Source: an uncultured Phycisphaerales bacterium (GTDB lineage: Bacteria > Planctomycetota > Phycisphaerae > Sedimentisphaerales > Anaerobacaceae). Taken from it: a stretch of 64,000 bases of DNA. Shown one piece after another: positions 1 to 8,612 of this stretch (position 1 is its first letter; each line of letters starts with the position of its first letter). The stretch lies in the NCBI GenBank assembly GCA_937927975.1, contig CALEZT010000082.1:1-64000 (forward strand). The letters run 5' to 3'. The notes beneath the pieces were generated by a model, which worked only from the letters and a program-made list of their open reading frames with translations, made no database searches and was not told where the DNA came from. The position numbers were made by a program, and so were the translations under genes.

Positions 1-1
1 G

Positions 2-262
2 CTCCTACGGATGGTTATCGGCCAAAGACACTGTTTTGAGATAGTTTCTAAGGGGTGCAAATTGTCGCGCAGAGATCCGGACTGTCCCGGTATAGAGAAG
101 GATTTGTATGGAGAACCCTTCACAAAAAATGATCTTGTTCTGCCTGAGATAGTAATGGAGGACTTTGAGTGCGATGTGGCGAAGCAAATGGAACCGGCCT
201 TCGAGATCGTCTGGAACGCTGCGGGCCTGCCACGAGCGAAGACCACCCAGGCTGGCTCCTAA
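2..262 (+). CDS. 3' end of a gene cut by the window edge, possibly an AlbA/Schlafen-type ATP-binding protein
   Basis: The frame is open from the first bases of the window and ends in a stop at 260-262, so only the last ~86 residues are present. The visible part has an LVLPEIVMEDFECDVA stretch followed by AFEIVWNAAGLPRA. From memory this resembles the C-terminal tail of helix-turn-helix/AlbA_2 ATP-binding proteins common in environmental bacteria, where a similar tail ends in a WNAAG block. That is a weak match and the function is not established. Base composition is somewhat lower in GC than the genes that follow, and a toxin-antitoxin pair lies just downstream, so this may be the edge of an accessory segment. 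Confidence 0.4.
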   Translation, partial: LLRMVIGQRHCFEIVSKGCKLSRRDPDCPGIEKDLYGEPFTKNDLVLPEIVMEDFECDVAKQMEPAFEIVWNAAGLPRAKTTQAGS

Positions 263-311
263 TCACTGAGAACGAATCCTATCTGCCTCTGATGGCTTGT
301 TCGGCAAGACG

Positions 312-340
312 TTGCATTACCTTGGCGGGGGTGGTAGAAT
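312..340 (+). promoter_or_regulatory. Sigma-70-type promoter of the MazEF-like pair
   Basis: TTGCAT (312-317) and TAGAAT (335-340) are separated by exactly 17 bp, 52 bp upstream of the antitoxin start at 393. The same TAGAAT -10 is seen at 40621. Confidence 0.55.
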
Positions 341-392
341 AGCCGTGACTGGAAAGCGTATTGTTGGTCACAGGTCAGAAGGTGAAGGCAAC

Positions 393-629
393 ATGAAGAC
401 GGAGATTTTGGTACCCAATCCAATTCTTGAGGCCGCCGAGCGGTTGGCGCAGGAACTTGGCATGTCTTTGAGCGAGTTCTATGTCGCCGCCCTGACCGCC
501 TACATGGCAACCTATCAGAATGGAGACATCACCAAGAAGCTCGATGAGGTCTACGCGAGAGAGAAATCCACACTGGAACCGGGGGTGATCGCGATTCAGA
601 TTGCTTCGATAGGTGAAGAAGAGTGGTGA
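393..629 (+). CDS. MazE/RHH-type antitoxin
   Basis: A 78-residue protein starting at the ATG at 393, which is preceded by an AGAAGG-like ribosome site. It opens with a short beta-strand-like MKTEILVPNP, followed by two helices (EAAERLAQELGMSLSEFYVAAL). This is the layout of ribbon-helix-helix antitoxins that bind their own promoter through the N-terminal half. The acidic C-terminal tail (SIGEEEW) fits the part that wraps around and neutralises the toxin. The stop overlaps the start of the downstream MazF-like gene, so the two are translationally coupled, and a good promoter lies at 312-340. An upstream ATG at 297 exists but would add a non-homologous leader. Confidence 0.75.
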   Translation: MKTEILVPNPILEAAERLAQELGMSLSEFYVAALTAYMATYQNGDITKKLDEVYAREKSTLEPGVIAIQIASIGEEEW

Positions 630-967
630 TCCAGCGGGGAGAGATCTGGTGGGCGAGTCTTCCTGAACCGGCAGGATCGGAGCCGGGTTACCGCAGGCCT
701 GTGCTTGTGGTTCAATCCGATGACTTCAATCAAAGCCGAATTGCGACCGCGATCGCGCTGGTCATCACCTCCAATCTCAGGTTGGCCCAGGCTCCAGGCA
801 ATGTGTTTCTTCCCCAGAAGTTGACCGGGCTCTCGAAGGATTCTGTCGCCAACGTGTCGCAGATCGTAACCGTGGACAAGAGCTTCCTGACGGATAAGAT
901 CGGCATCCTTCCCCTGAGCGTGATCGAGCAAATCGACAAGGGACTGCATCTGGTCCTACACCTGTGA
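623..967 (+). CDS. MazF/PemK-family endoribonuclease toxin
   Basis: A 114-residue protein with a GTG start at 623 (a second GTG follows at 626), overlapping the antitoxin stop codon. The N-terminal IQRGEIWWASLPEPAGSEPG and the RRPVLVVQSDDFNQS block are the hallmark of the MazF/PemK fold, an SH3-like mRNA interferase that cleaves single-stranded RNA. The conserved arginine of the GYRRPVLVVQ segment and the LSKDSVANVSQIVTVDKSFL segment, which in the family carries the catalytic Thr/Ser region and dimer interface, are present. Length is typical (110-120 residues). Together with the gene at 393 it forms a complete type II toxin-antitoxin pair. Its presence outside any obvious phage cluster fits a genome-stabilisation or stress role. 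Confidence 0.88.
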   Translation: MVIQRGEIWWASLPEPAGSEPGYRRPVLVVQSDDFNQSRIATAIALVITSNLRLAQAPGNVFLPQKLTGLSKDSVANVSQIVTVDKSFLTDKIGILPLSVIEQIDKGLHLVLHL

Positions 968-1162
968 TAGCTACGTGGCAACGAGTGACCGGCCGCTGGT
1001 CTTCTGACCACTCCCACAGCACAGGAATCCACAACCAAAGCATGCGACAAGGGAGGCGGTGCCTGGAGTAACCTTACCCCCCGTTCGAGCGTACAATACG
1101 TGGTGATCCCAAGTGAGGATTGTCAGTTCAACGGGCGTGGTTTGTGCGTGGGAGGTCGTGGG

Positions 1163-2137
1163 ATGGCCGGAAAGACCTTTGTGACGGCGGGAATCGTGTG
1201 CGTGGTGGGGTTGGCTTCTCTTCTGGGGGCGACGGAGCCGCCGCCGATTCCGCCGGGGTATGAGAGCGAGCTGGCGGTCATGGCCGCGCTGGCGACGCGT
1301 CAGGTCAAGCTGATCGACGGGAAGAACCTCGTCGTGCCCGCCGGGGTCGAAGAGACGCTCGGCGTCGAATACGGCCAAGGCGGCGGCCGGCCCCTCCAGT
1401 TGGACCTCTATGTTCCCACGGGACGCGCCAAAGCGGGGCCCGCCATCCTCTTCATCCACGGCGGCGCCTGGAAGAGCGGCAAGCGCGGCGACCTGAAATA
1501 CTACTGCGTGAAATTCGCGGAGAAAGGGTATGTCACCGCCACCGCGAGCTACCGCCTGACGCAGGAAGCGCCGTTCCCCGCTGCGGTCGAGGACGTCAAG
1601 TGCGCGGTTCGATGGCTTCGCGCCAACGCCGCGACGTATCAGATCGATCCGAATCGCATTGCGGTCTCAGGCAATTCCGCGGGCGGACACCTGGCCTTAA
1701 TGGTCGGGTACTCGGACGATCCGTCGCTGGAAGGCGCCGGCGGCAATCCCGGCGTCAGCAGCCGGGTTTGCGCGGTGGTCGATTTCTACGGCCCGGCCGA
1801 CCTGACCACGGAGTACGCCAGGAAGCAGAAACTCATCACCGACTTCCTGGGCGGCAAGACGTTCGAAGAGGCGCCCGAAGTCTTCAAGCAGGCGTCGCCC
1901 CTGGCGCACCTGACCAAAGATGATCCGCCTACGCTCATCTTCCAGGGGACCCTCGACAACCTGGTTCCCGTCGCCCAGTCCGACGCGCTGGCGGTGAAGC
2001 TCAAGGAGCTGGGAATCGACCGCGTCTACGAGCGATACGAAGGCTGGCCGCACGCGATGGACGTCGCGGAAGCGGTGAATCGCAGATGCCTGTACCAGAT
2101 GGAGCAGTTCTTCAGGAAACACGTCAGCAACGAGTAG
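1163..2137 (+). CDS. Secreted alpha/beta-hydrolase (esterase/lipase, BD-FAE-like)
   Basis: A 324-residue protein. The ATG at 1163 has a GGAGG site 7 bp upstream and begins a hydrophobic signal peptide (residues 5-23), so it was chosen over the longer frame from 1100. The mature enzyme has the oxyanion motif HGGAW (99-103), the nucleophile elbow GNSAGG with Ser172, Asp265 in GTLDNLVPV and His297 in GWPHAMD. These make a complete catalytic triad of the hormone-sensitive-lipase/carboxylesterase type. Such enzymes in planctomycetes usually deacetylate or de-esterify plant and algal polysaccharides; the substrate is inferred, not seen. It is paralogous to the gene at 51732. It converges on the anti-sigma gene ending at 2203, with a hairpin between them. 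Confidence 0.85.
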   Translation: MAGKTFVTAGIVCVVGLASLLGATEPPPIPPGYESELAVMAALATRQVKLIDGKNLVVPAGVEETLGVEYGQGGGRPLQLDLYVPTGRAKAGPAILFIHGGAWKSGKRGDLKYYCVKFAEKGYVTATASYRLTQEAPFPAAVEDVKCAVRWLRANAATYQIDPNRIAVSGNSAGGHLALMVGYSDDPSLEGAGGNPGVSSRVCAVVDFYGPADLTTEYARKQKLITDFLGGKTFEEAPEVFKQASPLAHLTKDDPPTLIFQGTLDNLVPVAQSDALAVKLKELGIDRVYERYEGWPHAMDVAEAVNRRCLYQMEQFFRKHVSNE

Positions 2138-2149
2138 TCTGAAGAATAG

Positions 2150-2180
2150 CCAAGGCCAGGCTCCGCCAGCCTGGCCTTGG
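2150..2180. terminator. Perfect 13-bp stem-loop between convergent genes
   Basis: CCAAGGCCAGGCT (2150-2162) and AGCCTGGCCTTGG (2168-2180) form a perfect stem around a 5-nt loop. It lies between the convergent ends at 2137 and 2203. There is no U-run on either side, so it may be a bidirectional terminator or a 3'-end stabilising hairpin. Confidence 0.5.
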
Positions 2181-2202
2181 GGATCGACGTGTTGATACCT
2201 CT

Positions 2203-3921
2203 CTACTGGCGGGGGCGGATCAGCAGGCCGCAGGAACCGAATGTGGTGATTGGTCCCTTGGGGGCGCCACCCGTGAACGGCGTGACCCACAGGCCCTCGG
2301 GCTTCTGAATCAGTTCGAACCCGCTCTGCGGATCGACGCCGACCTTCAATGCGTAGGAGGTCACCGGGATCAGGCTCTTCAGGACGGTCTTGATTGTGTC
2401 CCCCTCGCGGGGCAGATCGCTCAACGAGACGTGCCACTGGAAGAGGAGTTTCGCAGGTCCCGCGGCCAGCTTGTCCAACGGCAGTTCGACGTTGTACGTT
2501 CCTTCGCCGGTCTGCTGAAAGGTCAACGGCTCGCGGTCGAGCAGCACTGCCTCCAGCGGGGCGTTCGGGTAGGGCAGCGCGACCGGCATCGACGATACGC
2601 CCGTCGGGCCCTTGAGCAGCGTCACGTACGCCTTGACCCGGGCCTTCTCTTCCGGCAGGATCATCCAGTAATCCTCCTGCGTCCCGACGAACTCGGGCTT
2701 GGACCACTGCTGATAGGCGATCGGTTTCTCCTCAACATCATCGGCATCCAGCGGTTCGGGCAGCTTGTCCGAAGGGACGTCCTCGACACGCAGATCACCG
2801 TAGATGACGCGGTAGGTCGCTGAGTCCTTCGGCCGGTACCAGAAGATCGGGGTCGCGGCGTCGCCGAGCTGCACGCCTTTGCCGCGGTAGTACCACTTGC
2901 CCTCGCCCTTGAAGAAGCGGAGGAACAGGAGGTGTTTCGAGAGTTTCGTGCCGATCTCGGTCTTCTGCTCGTCGGACAGGGTGGACTCGTCCATCTTCTT
3001 CTTGAGGTCGCCGGCGCCCTTGAGGTACTCATCCAGCGAGACCCCGTCGGGGAACAGGCCGTCGTTGAAGGTCTCGGCCAGGACGTGAAGGCCCTCGATG
3101 AAGTCCGCCTCGGTCGAGCCGAGCAGGTCCAGCTCCATCTTCTGCTCGGTGTACCCCGCCGGCACCTCCATGTTGAACAGCGACTCGTCCAGGGAGACGC
3201 CGAATTGTAAGTTCTTGCAGATGACGGTCAGTTGGCCTTCCTTCTGTTCGATCCGGACGGGCAATCCCGTCTCGGCGTCGGCCCAGAGCACGATCTCGGT
3301 TTTCGGATGCCTCATGCGAAAGCCGACCGCGTCCCGACCATCGATCTGCCGGATGCCGAGGTCCTCCGTCACGAAGTTGGGGCTTTCCTGAAGCTTGACC
3401 AGGACGGTCTTGAGGTGTTCGAGGTAGTTCGGGATCGAAGGTATTCCTTTCAGATTGATGTGAGCCGCTTCTCTCTTCGATTCATCGAGAGTGAGGATGC
3501 GCCCGGCCTCGATGTCGATGATGCTGACGTTCCCCGGCGCGTTGGAGATCGTTCGCCGGATGCGAGAGCCTATGATCATGTCCCGGACGACAGGGGCGTC
3601 CTCCTTCTCTTCACCGACGACGATGTCGAGGATCGCGGTGTTGGCGTTGAGGATGGGCTGGATGGCCTGGGCGAACGTGACGCCGGAAGTGCCGGCGAAT
3701 TGCAGTCCGAGCAGGACCGCGACGACGATCACCGCCGCGGCGGCGAGTTTAATGGCTTTGCTGTTCATGACGATTCTCCACGCGCCGGGACGGGCGTCGC
3801 CCATAGCCCGGCGGTTCTCCAAGTCCGCCAGGGCGTCGGCCAGAATCCGTCGATCGACCTGTTCGGACGATGTGATCTGCGATTGATGAATGAGTTTCTT
3901 TATGTCGTCTGCTGGTTGCAT
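2203..3921 (-). CDS. Membrane anti-sigma-like protein with LolA-type periplasmic domain (unit 1)
   Basis: A 572-residue protein encoded immediately after, and overlapping by 22 bp, the ECF sigma gene at 3900-4526. Residues 1-45 are a soluble cytoplasmic region without a HxxxCxxC zinc motif. A single membrane segment follows at about 57-75 (AIKLAAAAVIVVAVLLGLQF), then a long exported part. The exported part contains a pattern also seen in the other anti-sigma proteins here: a DGRDAVGFR strand, then a W-x-D-A-E-T-G-LPVR-x-E block typical of LolA/outer-membrane-lipoprotein-sorting-like sensor domains, then a tail with GDLRVEDVP. The layout suggests that it sequesters its sigma factor and senses an envelope signal; the signal itself cannot be read from sequence. 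Confidence 0.72.
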   Translation of the reverse strand: MQPADDIKKLIHQSQITSSEQVDRRILADALADLENRRAMGDARPGAWRIVMNSKAIKLAAAAVIVVAVLLGLQFAGTSGVTFAQAIQPILNANTAILDIVVGEEKEDAPVVRDMIIGSRIRRTISNAPGNVSIIDIEAGRILTLDESKREAAHINLKGIPSIPNYLEHLKTVLVKLQESPNFVTEDLGIRQIDGRDAVGFRMRHPKTEIVLWADAETGLPVRIEQKEGQLTVICKNLQFGVSLDESLFNMEVPAGYTEQKMELDLLGSTEADFIEGLHVLAETFNDGLFPDGVSLDEYLKGAGDLKKKMDESTLSDEQKTEIGTKLSKHLLFLRFFKGEGKWYYRGKGVQLGDAATPIFWYRPKDSATYRVIYGDLRVEDVPSDKLPEPLDADDVEEKPIAYQQWSKPEFVGTQEDYWMILPEEKARVKAYVTLLKGPTGVSSMPVALPYPNAPLEAVLLDREPLTFQQTGEGTYNVELPLDKLAAGPAKLLFQWHVSLSDLPREGDTIKTVLKSLIPVTSYALKVGVDPQSGFELIQKPEGLWVTPFTGGAPKGPITTFGSCGLLIRPRQ

Positions 3922-4526
3922 TCAGTGACCTCGTTGTCGCAGCGCCGCTGCGCGTCGGGGTTGAGGGTAACCCGCAGTTTGTCAATTCCGTACCGGTATC
4001 GGCTCTTGGCCGTATTCGTGGATATCTGCATGGCCTTGGCGATCGCGTGGAACGTCATCCGCCCATGCAGGTGCAGCATGACGATCTCGCGCTGCTCGAA
4101 GGGCAGCTCGGCCAAAGCCCGGCCCAGCATCTCAAGCTCCTCGTTGCAGACCACGCTCTCCAGCGTGTCGCGGGCATCCTGCCCGCGTTCCGAGGGCGGC
4201 CCCAGACCCAAGGGCCGCTGCGCGTCCGGCTCGACACAGCCCCCGGCGCCGACTCGCAACCGCACGCGCTGGGCCTTGTTCCAGTTGCGAGCGTGGTTGG
4301 CCGTGCAGGTCAGGAGAAATCCCTTGAGGCTGCCGGTCAATCGGAACTGGTCCAGGTAGCGGACGAAGGACAGGAACACGTCGTGCACGACGTCCTCCGC
4401 CGCGGTCTTGTCGTTGAGCAGACCCATGGCCAGCAGCAGCAAATCCGCCTTGTACTTCTCATAGATCCGCGTGAGAGCCTCGCGGCTCCCACGCCTGGAT
4501 TGGAACACGAGCAACGTGTCTTCCAT
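3900..4526 (-). CDS. ECF-family RNA polymerase sigma factor (unit 1)
   Basis: A 208-residue protein, taking MEDTLLVFQSRRGS as the start (4526) because the region upstream does not look like a sigma factor. Region 2 is clear (ALTRIYEKYKADLLLLAMGLLNDKTAAEDVVHDVFLSFVRY in successive stretches), as is region 4 with the helix-turn-helix RMTFHAIAKAMQISTNTAKS. The linker carries an unusually long Gly/Pro-rich insert around residues 105-135. In DNA this insert contains a GCGGGCATCCTGCCCGC palindrome of dispersed-repeat type. The 3' end overlaps the anti-sigma gene, so the pair is translationally coupled. Target genes are unknown. Confidence 0.85.
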   Translation of the reverse strand: MEDTLLVFQSRRGSREALTRIYEKYKADLLLLAMGLLNDKTAAEDVVHDVFLSFVRYLDQFRLTGSLKGFLLTCTANHARNWNKAQRVRLRVGAGGCVEPDAQRPLGLGPPSERGQDARDTLESVVCNEELEMLGRALAELPFEQREIVMLHLHGRMTFHAIAKAMQISTNTAKSRYRYGIDKLRVTLNPDAQRRCDNEVTECNQQTT

Positions 4527-4737
4527 AAGCCGGCCTATCGGGTACCCAGTAACGTCCGTTCGCCAATATAACAACTGCCGCGGCGGTTTGGGTCTACCGA
4601 GCCGACAAATCTTCGCGTGGGGAGAAGGAGGGCAGATGGATGCGTGGGATCACCCCCGAGGGCGGGGGTGCCACACGGTTCGATTGCCGATCTTGCTCGT
4701 CAAAACTCATCAGGATGGGGCTCGCCCTGTCGAAAGC

Positions 4738-4778
4738 CCCGCCCGCGCTACCTGTCGTTGCCGGGTAGTGCGGGCGGG
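4738..4778. repeat. Stem-loop repeat upstream of sigma unit 1
   Basis: CCCGCCCGCGCTACC (4738-4752) pairs with GGTAGTGCGGGCGGG (4764-4778), 14 of 15 positions, around an 11-nt loop. It sits in the 285-bp gap between anti-sigma unit 2 (ending at 4812) and sigma unit 1. It resembles REP-type dispersed hairpins and may also act as a terminator for unit 2. Confidence 0.45.
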
Positions 4779-4811
4779 TGTCAGCGATTCGGATTACCGT
4801 GATGCGCCAGG

Positions 4812-6437
4812 CTACCTCTTCAGGTACTCTCTGGCCGGGACGAGACTGTCCACGAGACGATGCAACTCCTCATCGGTCACAGGGCCGTTGATCGCCAGCG
4901 CGGGGAAGGTGCCCGCGGGCGATTCCAGCACGTAGCCGGTGCGGTTTTCGGAGGGCGGGTCCTTGATGATATACTTGGCGCTTTGCAGCAGGATGCCGGA
5001 ATACCACTTCTGCGGCCCGCCGCCCCAGACCTTGAAGCCGTTCGGCGAGGTGTACGCGATCTGGCCCTGTTTCACGATCCGGCCGAGCATCGCGTTGTAC
5101 GTGGGCGACTGCACCAGGACCAGGTGCCGGCCGTCCTCGGCGCGGGCCGCCATGGCGAACATCCGCCCGCCGGGACTGGCCGGATCGATGGCGTCGGTGA
5201 TGTCGATGGCGCCGGTCCACGCGGATTTGGCCGAGAAGACGTAGGTCTCGAAGGTCGCCTTCTCGACCATGTGCTGCACGGAGACGTGCGGCACGACCAT
5301 GTCCGGCGTAACGGTGACCTGCGGCGCCGGGCGGGCGGCGCCGCCTTCGATTCCGCCGAGGTTCCAGGCGACCACCGGTGCATCGACCGGCTCGGTCAGG
5401 ACGCGACGGATGAGCAGTTGCGGGTGGCCCTGCAGGATGAACTCTTTCTCCGCGATTGTGGAGTCGTCATGCAGCACCCTGAAGAGCCACCAACTGCTCA
5501 ACTGCCCGTCCGGATCGGGCGTGCCCACCTTGAAGATGGTCACAGGCCGGCCGTCCGAGAGAGTGCCAACCTCGACGCCCTGGACCTGCGTACTGTCGGC
5601 GCCCAGCGAGGTCTTGAGCCCGGCGGCCAGGCCCAGGTACTCCGCGGGGTTCTGCGGCGGCTTGAAACCCTCCGCTACCGGCTGGCCGACCACCTGGATC
5701 GCCCCTTCCGAGGCGATGATCGCGCCGTAGATCGTCCGGCCGTCGCAGGCGTTCGCGAAGACCACCGCATCGCCCGCCTTCAGGACCCGGCTGAAGCAGC
5801 CGCTCAGCGGATCGTACCAGGAGTGGTCGGTCACCACGTAGGATTCGGGCTCGACCGCCAGCTTCAACTGGTTGATTTGCAGTTGCCCGTCGGGCTTGAG
5901 CGAGCACATGGGAATCCAGGTGTAGTTGGGTTCCCCCGCCTGCTCCTCGGCGCTGCGGGCGTGCACGACGATCTCGTTCTGGATGTGGATGATCCGCGTC
6001 CCGGCAAAGAGCGCCTCCTCGGCCGCGCAGGCCGTCGCCAGAAGACTCACGCCGTGGGATGACGGGAATTGGGTGATCCCGAAAAGCGCGACGGCGATCA
6101 GAACGGCCGCCGCCACAGCGAACTTCATACCTGACCTTGTCATGATTCTTCTCCATGCAAAGACCCGCCGGGTGCCCGGCCGGGCCGTTGTCTCCATTTC
6201 CTGTTCTCCGCGCATCGCGGCAAAGAGATGATCGCGGGCCGATGCATGCAACGAGTCATCGGCCGACAGGCTCCTGCGTCGCCCGGCACAACCAAGCAAC
6301 TGCTCGATTTGCGCCAGTTCCGCCCGGCACGAGTCGCACCGTTCCACGTGGGCCCGGACCTCGGCCTGCTGCGGCTCGGGCAGTTCCCCGAGGGCAAGGC
6401 TCGCCAGTTGGCGTCTCATCGACTCATGATTGTCCAT
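4812..6437 (-). CDS. Zinc-finger anti-sigma factor with large exported sensor domain (unit 2)
   Basis: A 541-residue protein. Residues 1-45 form a zinc-binding anti-sigma domain: HVERCDSCRAEL supplies the H-x3-C-x2-C motif that holds ECF sigma factors. A membrane segment follows at about 104-122 (MKFAVAAAVLIAVALFGI), then about 410 exported residues. The exported part is rich in beta-strand patterns and has no catalytic motif I recognise. The C-terminal end (ALAINGPVTDEELHRLVDSLVPAREYLKR) resembles the closing helix of DUF4367-like sensor domains. It begins 17 bp after the sigma gene at 6454 and is clearly co-transcribed. Only this zinc-finger type and the non-zinc types at 2203 and 21476 differ within the window. 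Confidence 0.78.
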   Translation of the reverse strand: MDNHESMRRQLASLALGELPEPQQAEVRAHVERCDSCRAELAQIEQLLGCAGRRRSLSADDSLHASARDHLFAAMRGEQEMETTARPGTRRVFAWRRIMTRSGMKFAVAAAVLIAVALFGITQFPSSHGVSLLATACAAEEALFAGTRIIHIQNEIVVHARSAEEQAGEPNYTWIPMCSLKPDGQLQINQLKLAVEPESYVVTDHSWYDPLSGCFSRVLKAGDAVVFANACDGRTIYGAIIASEGAIQVVGQPVAEGFKPPQNPAEYLGLAAGLKTSLGADSTQVQGVEVGTLSDGRPVTIFKVGTPDPDGQLSSWWLFRVLHDDSTIAEKEFILQGHPQLLIRRVLTEPVDAPVVAWNLGGIEGGAARPAPQVTVTPDMVVPHVSVQHMVEKATFETYVFSAKSAWTGAIDITDAIDPASPGGRMFAMAARAEDGRHLVLVQSPTYNAMLGRIVKQGQIAYTSPNGFKVWGGGPQKWYSGILLQSAKYIIKDPPSENRTGYVLESPAGTFPALAINGPVTDEELHRLVDSLVPAREYLKR

Positions 6438-6453
6438 AGATCACCTGTCGTCA

Positions 6454-6951
6454 TCAGCTCAGGTACTCGCTCATCTCGCGGGCCAGTTCCTTGACGGCCC
6501 GATGCAACGACACGCGGACGCTATTCCGCGAACAACCCAAAATCTCGGCGATCGCCCCATGATCCAGACCCTCGATCCGCGACAGGATGAACACCTCCGC
6601 CTGCTGCTTCGGCAGCTTCGCCAGGGCCCGCGTGAGCCCGCGCTGCATCTCGTCCAGGCGCAGGCCGGCGTCCGCACCGACGCCGGGGGCCGGAGGATCG
6701 CAATCCTCCAGGGACGCCGGCACGAGCCGCCGGGCCCGGGCCAGTTCCAGCGCCTTGCGCACGGTCACCCGGTAGAGGTACGAGCCCCAGTGGACGGAGG
6801 CGTCGTAGGAGTCCCATCGCCGCCAGATGGCCAGAAAGACCTCCTGGTAGACGTCTTTCGCCGTCTCCGGGTCGCCGAGGACCCGCAGGGCGACGCTCAG
6901 CACGTCCCGGCCGTGGGTGTTCACCAGTTCTTCGAATCGCTTGTCGGACAA
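6454..6951 (-). CDS. ECF-family RNA polymerase sigma factor (unit 2)
   Basis: A 165-residue protein if it starts at the TTG at 6951. I prefer that start because the protein then opens with LSDKRFEELVNTHGRDVL, which aligns without gaps with its paralogue at 12264-12785 (MSDKSFENLVNEHGRQVL). An in-frame ATG at 7023 would add 24 residues that have no counterpart. Region 2 (AKDVYQEVFLAIWRRW) and region 4 (GAIAEILGCSRNSVRVSLHRA) are complete. It is followed directly by its anti-sigma gene. A palindromic motif shared with the paralogue lies 56-76 bp upstream of the chosen start. Confidence 0.82.
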   Translation of the reverse strand: MSDKRFEELVNTHGRDVLSVALRVLGDPETAKDVYQEVFLAIWRRWDSYDASVHWGSYLYRVTVRKALELARARRLVPASLEDCDPPAPGVGADAGLRLDEMQRGLTRALAKLPKQQAEVFILSRIEGLDHGAIAEILGCSRNSVRVSLHRAVKELAREMSEYLS

Positions 6952-7006
6952 CGTTTGACCGCCTGACTCAACGGTTCCTGAATTCAAGTCCCGGCTGCGC
7001 AGCCGC

Positions 7007-7027
7007 GAGATCTCTATCCACATAGAG
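7007..7027 (-). promoter_or_regulatory. Conserved palindromic element upstream of sigma unit 2
   Basis: A 21-bp block, GAGATCT then CTATCCACATAG, ending AGAG. It matches 18 of 21 bases of the block at 12842-12862 and lies at the same distance (56-57 bp) from its sigma start. It contains a CTCTAT/ATAGAG inverted repeat. It probably belongs to an autoregulated ECF promoter or a regulator operator. Confidence 0.55.
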
Positions 7028-7102
7028 GCCCCGCCGAGCCGAGCATTACCGGAAAAATCGACCGTCTCGCATTCTATCAGCGGGCAGACCGCCCGCGCAA
7101 CG

Positions 7103-7130
7103 AAAAGGCCGGGCTTCGTGGGCCCGGCCT
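7103..7130 (-). terminator. Rho-independent terminator of sigma/anti-sigma unit 3
   Basis: Read on the minus strand, GGCCGGGC and GCCCGGCC form a stem followed by TTTTCGTT, about 30 bp after the stop of the gene ending at 7161. A near-identical stem ends the unit at 10923. Confidence 0.8.
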
Positions 7131-7160
7131 CGGGTGATTCGGGACCTCGAGTTCGTCGGT

Positions 7161-8612
7161 CTACTTGGGCAAGGCCGCCTCCAGCGTGGCCAGCGCCTCG
7201 CTCGAAACCGTCTCGGCGTGCAGGTCGCCGAAGACGACCCGGTACTCGCTGTCCGAGAGTTTCCATCGCATGAGCGGCAGTTTGATATCGCTCGGCGTAA
7301 CCACATCGCCGCGATAGACCGGGTCTTTCTGCTGGGCGCCCAGCATCTTGTGGAACATGGCCAGCGGCATGAGCTTCATCATCAGCGGCTGGATGGCCAT
7401 CGCGGCAGCCTCTTTGGATCCCGCATTCTTGATCTGCTCGCGCCATTGCTGAGCCGCGGGCTTGTCGCTCGTCATCATGGCGCCGGCCACGTCCATCGAG
7501 ACCTTCCGCAGCCCCTCGGTATCGATCGCCTCCGGGTAGCGTCCCGTGAACTCCACGACCATCTGCAGCGCCTCGATGAAGCCCTTCTCGCTGAAGGACG
7601 GCATCTGGGTCCCGTCCATCGGATCGGCGGCGAAGTCCGCTGGGATCTCGGGCCTGAACTCGGCGGTGCTCACCGGCAGGTCCCACTGATAATCGTAGTC
7701 CACGGCGTCGATCCGGAGGCCTTCCCGAGTCTCCATCTTCGTCTCGGACCGGACCGGGAGCCCGGACTCGGCATCGACCCACAGCGTCACATGAACCCGT
7801 TCGCGCGTGCCGCCCAGATACCCCGGGTCCGTCGTCTCAAATCCCTGCACCTTCCTCCCGTCGATCACAGAGGTTCCGAGTTCCTTGTACCGGCACCCCA
7901 GGAGCGACTTGAGGGTCTCGCGCGGGTCGCGGTTCTGCGTTCGCGCGTTCTCCAGCACGGCATCGTCGAGCGCCATTCGGGCATATCGCTTCTCACCCAG
8001 GTTGACCAGGACCACCGCCTTCTCCTGCGGCAGCATGTACGTCACGAGCCGCGTATGCGTCTCCTGTCCGTCTTTCACGTGGGTGCCGGTCTGGTCGATC
8101 CGCATCCCGTACTCGTTCGACACGAGCACGGTGCTCTCCGTCGCAGTCGTGCCGATCATCGGATCTTCCATGGTCGTCTTCGTCTTGTACATGTACGCCT
8201 GGATCTGTTCCACCTTCGCCAGGACTTCCGCCAGCGCGATGGACTGGGTGCCTGTCCAGAGCATCGCGCCAACGGCACAGGCCACCACCACCGCGGCGGC
8301 GGCCGCTATTCTTGTCTTTGGATTGTTCATAATCAGTCTCCTGATGCGAAGGCCCGTCCCGGCCTGTGCGGCCGACCTGAACCTCGCGTTCTGTTCTTGA
8401 ATGATCCGGTTCATCACGTCGTCTTCGACGCTGGCCTGAGCCAGCGCCTTGCCGTTGCCGACCAGGCGTTGCCGCAGGGTCTGCAGCCCCTGGAGCTCCG
8501 CCCGACACGTCTCACACGTCTTGAGGTGTTCCCTGACGGCCTGCTCCTGCGAATCGTTCAGCAGTCCCTCAAGCCTTTCCACCAACAGTTCCTTGCATCC
8601 TGCGCAGTTCAT
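7161..8612 (-). CDS. Zinc-finger anti-sigma factor with LolA-type exported domain (unit 3)
   Basis: A 483-residue protein. The start at 8612 (MNCAGCKELLVERLEG) overlaps the sigma stop in an ATGA arrangement, so a longer frame is rejected. Residues 1-45 form the zinc-binding anti-sigma domain (HLKTCETCRAEL supplies H-x3-C-x2-C, with an additional early C-x2-C). A membrane helix follows at about 96-117 (TRIAAAAAVVVACAVGAML). The exported part carries the VTLWVDAESGLPVRSE block shared with the other anti-sigma proteins here, and ends with a GDLHAETVSSEAL tail like the one at 10923 and 2203. This repeated domain looks like a LolA-fold sensor, with a lipid or hydrophobic ligand possible. Regulation is presumably through the paired sigma factor. 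Confidence 0.78.
   Translation of the reverse strand: MNCAGCKELLVERLEGLLNDSQEQAVREHLKTCETCRAELQGLQTLRQRLVGNGKALAQASVEDDVMNRIIQEQNARFRSAAQAGTGLRIRRLIMNNPKTRIAAAAAVVVACAVGAMLWTGTQSIALAEVLAKVEQIQAYMYKTKTTMEDPMIGTTATESTVLVSNEYGMRIDQTGTHVKDGQETHTRLVTYMLPQEKAVVLVNLGEKRYARMALDDAVLENARTQNRDPRETLKSLLGCRYKELGTSVIDGRKVQGFETTDPGYLGGTRERVHVTLWVDAESGLPVRSETKMETREGLRIDAVDYDYQWDLPVSTAEFRPEIPADFAADPMDGTQMPSFSEKGFIEALQMVVEFTGRYPEAIDTEGLRKVSMDVAGAMMTSDKPAAQQWREQIKNAGSKEAAAMAIQPLMMKLMPLAMFHKMLGAQQKDPVYRGDVVTPSDIKLPLMRWKLSDSEYRVVFGDLHAETVSSEALATLEAALPK

Noticed and set aside
7024..7782. Extension of sigma unit 2 upstream to 7782
   Set aside because: The extra 250 residues overlap unit 3's anti-sigma coding region and its terminator and carry no domain.
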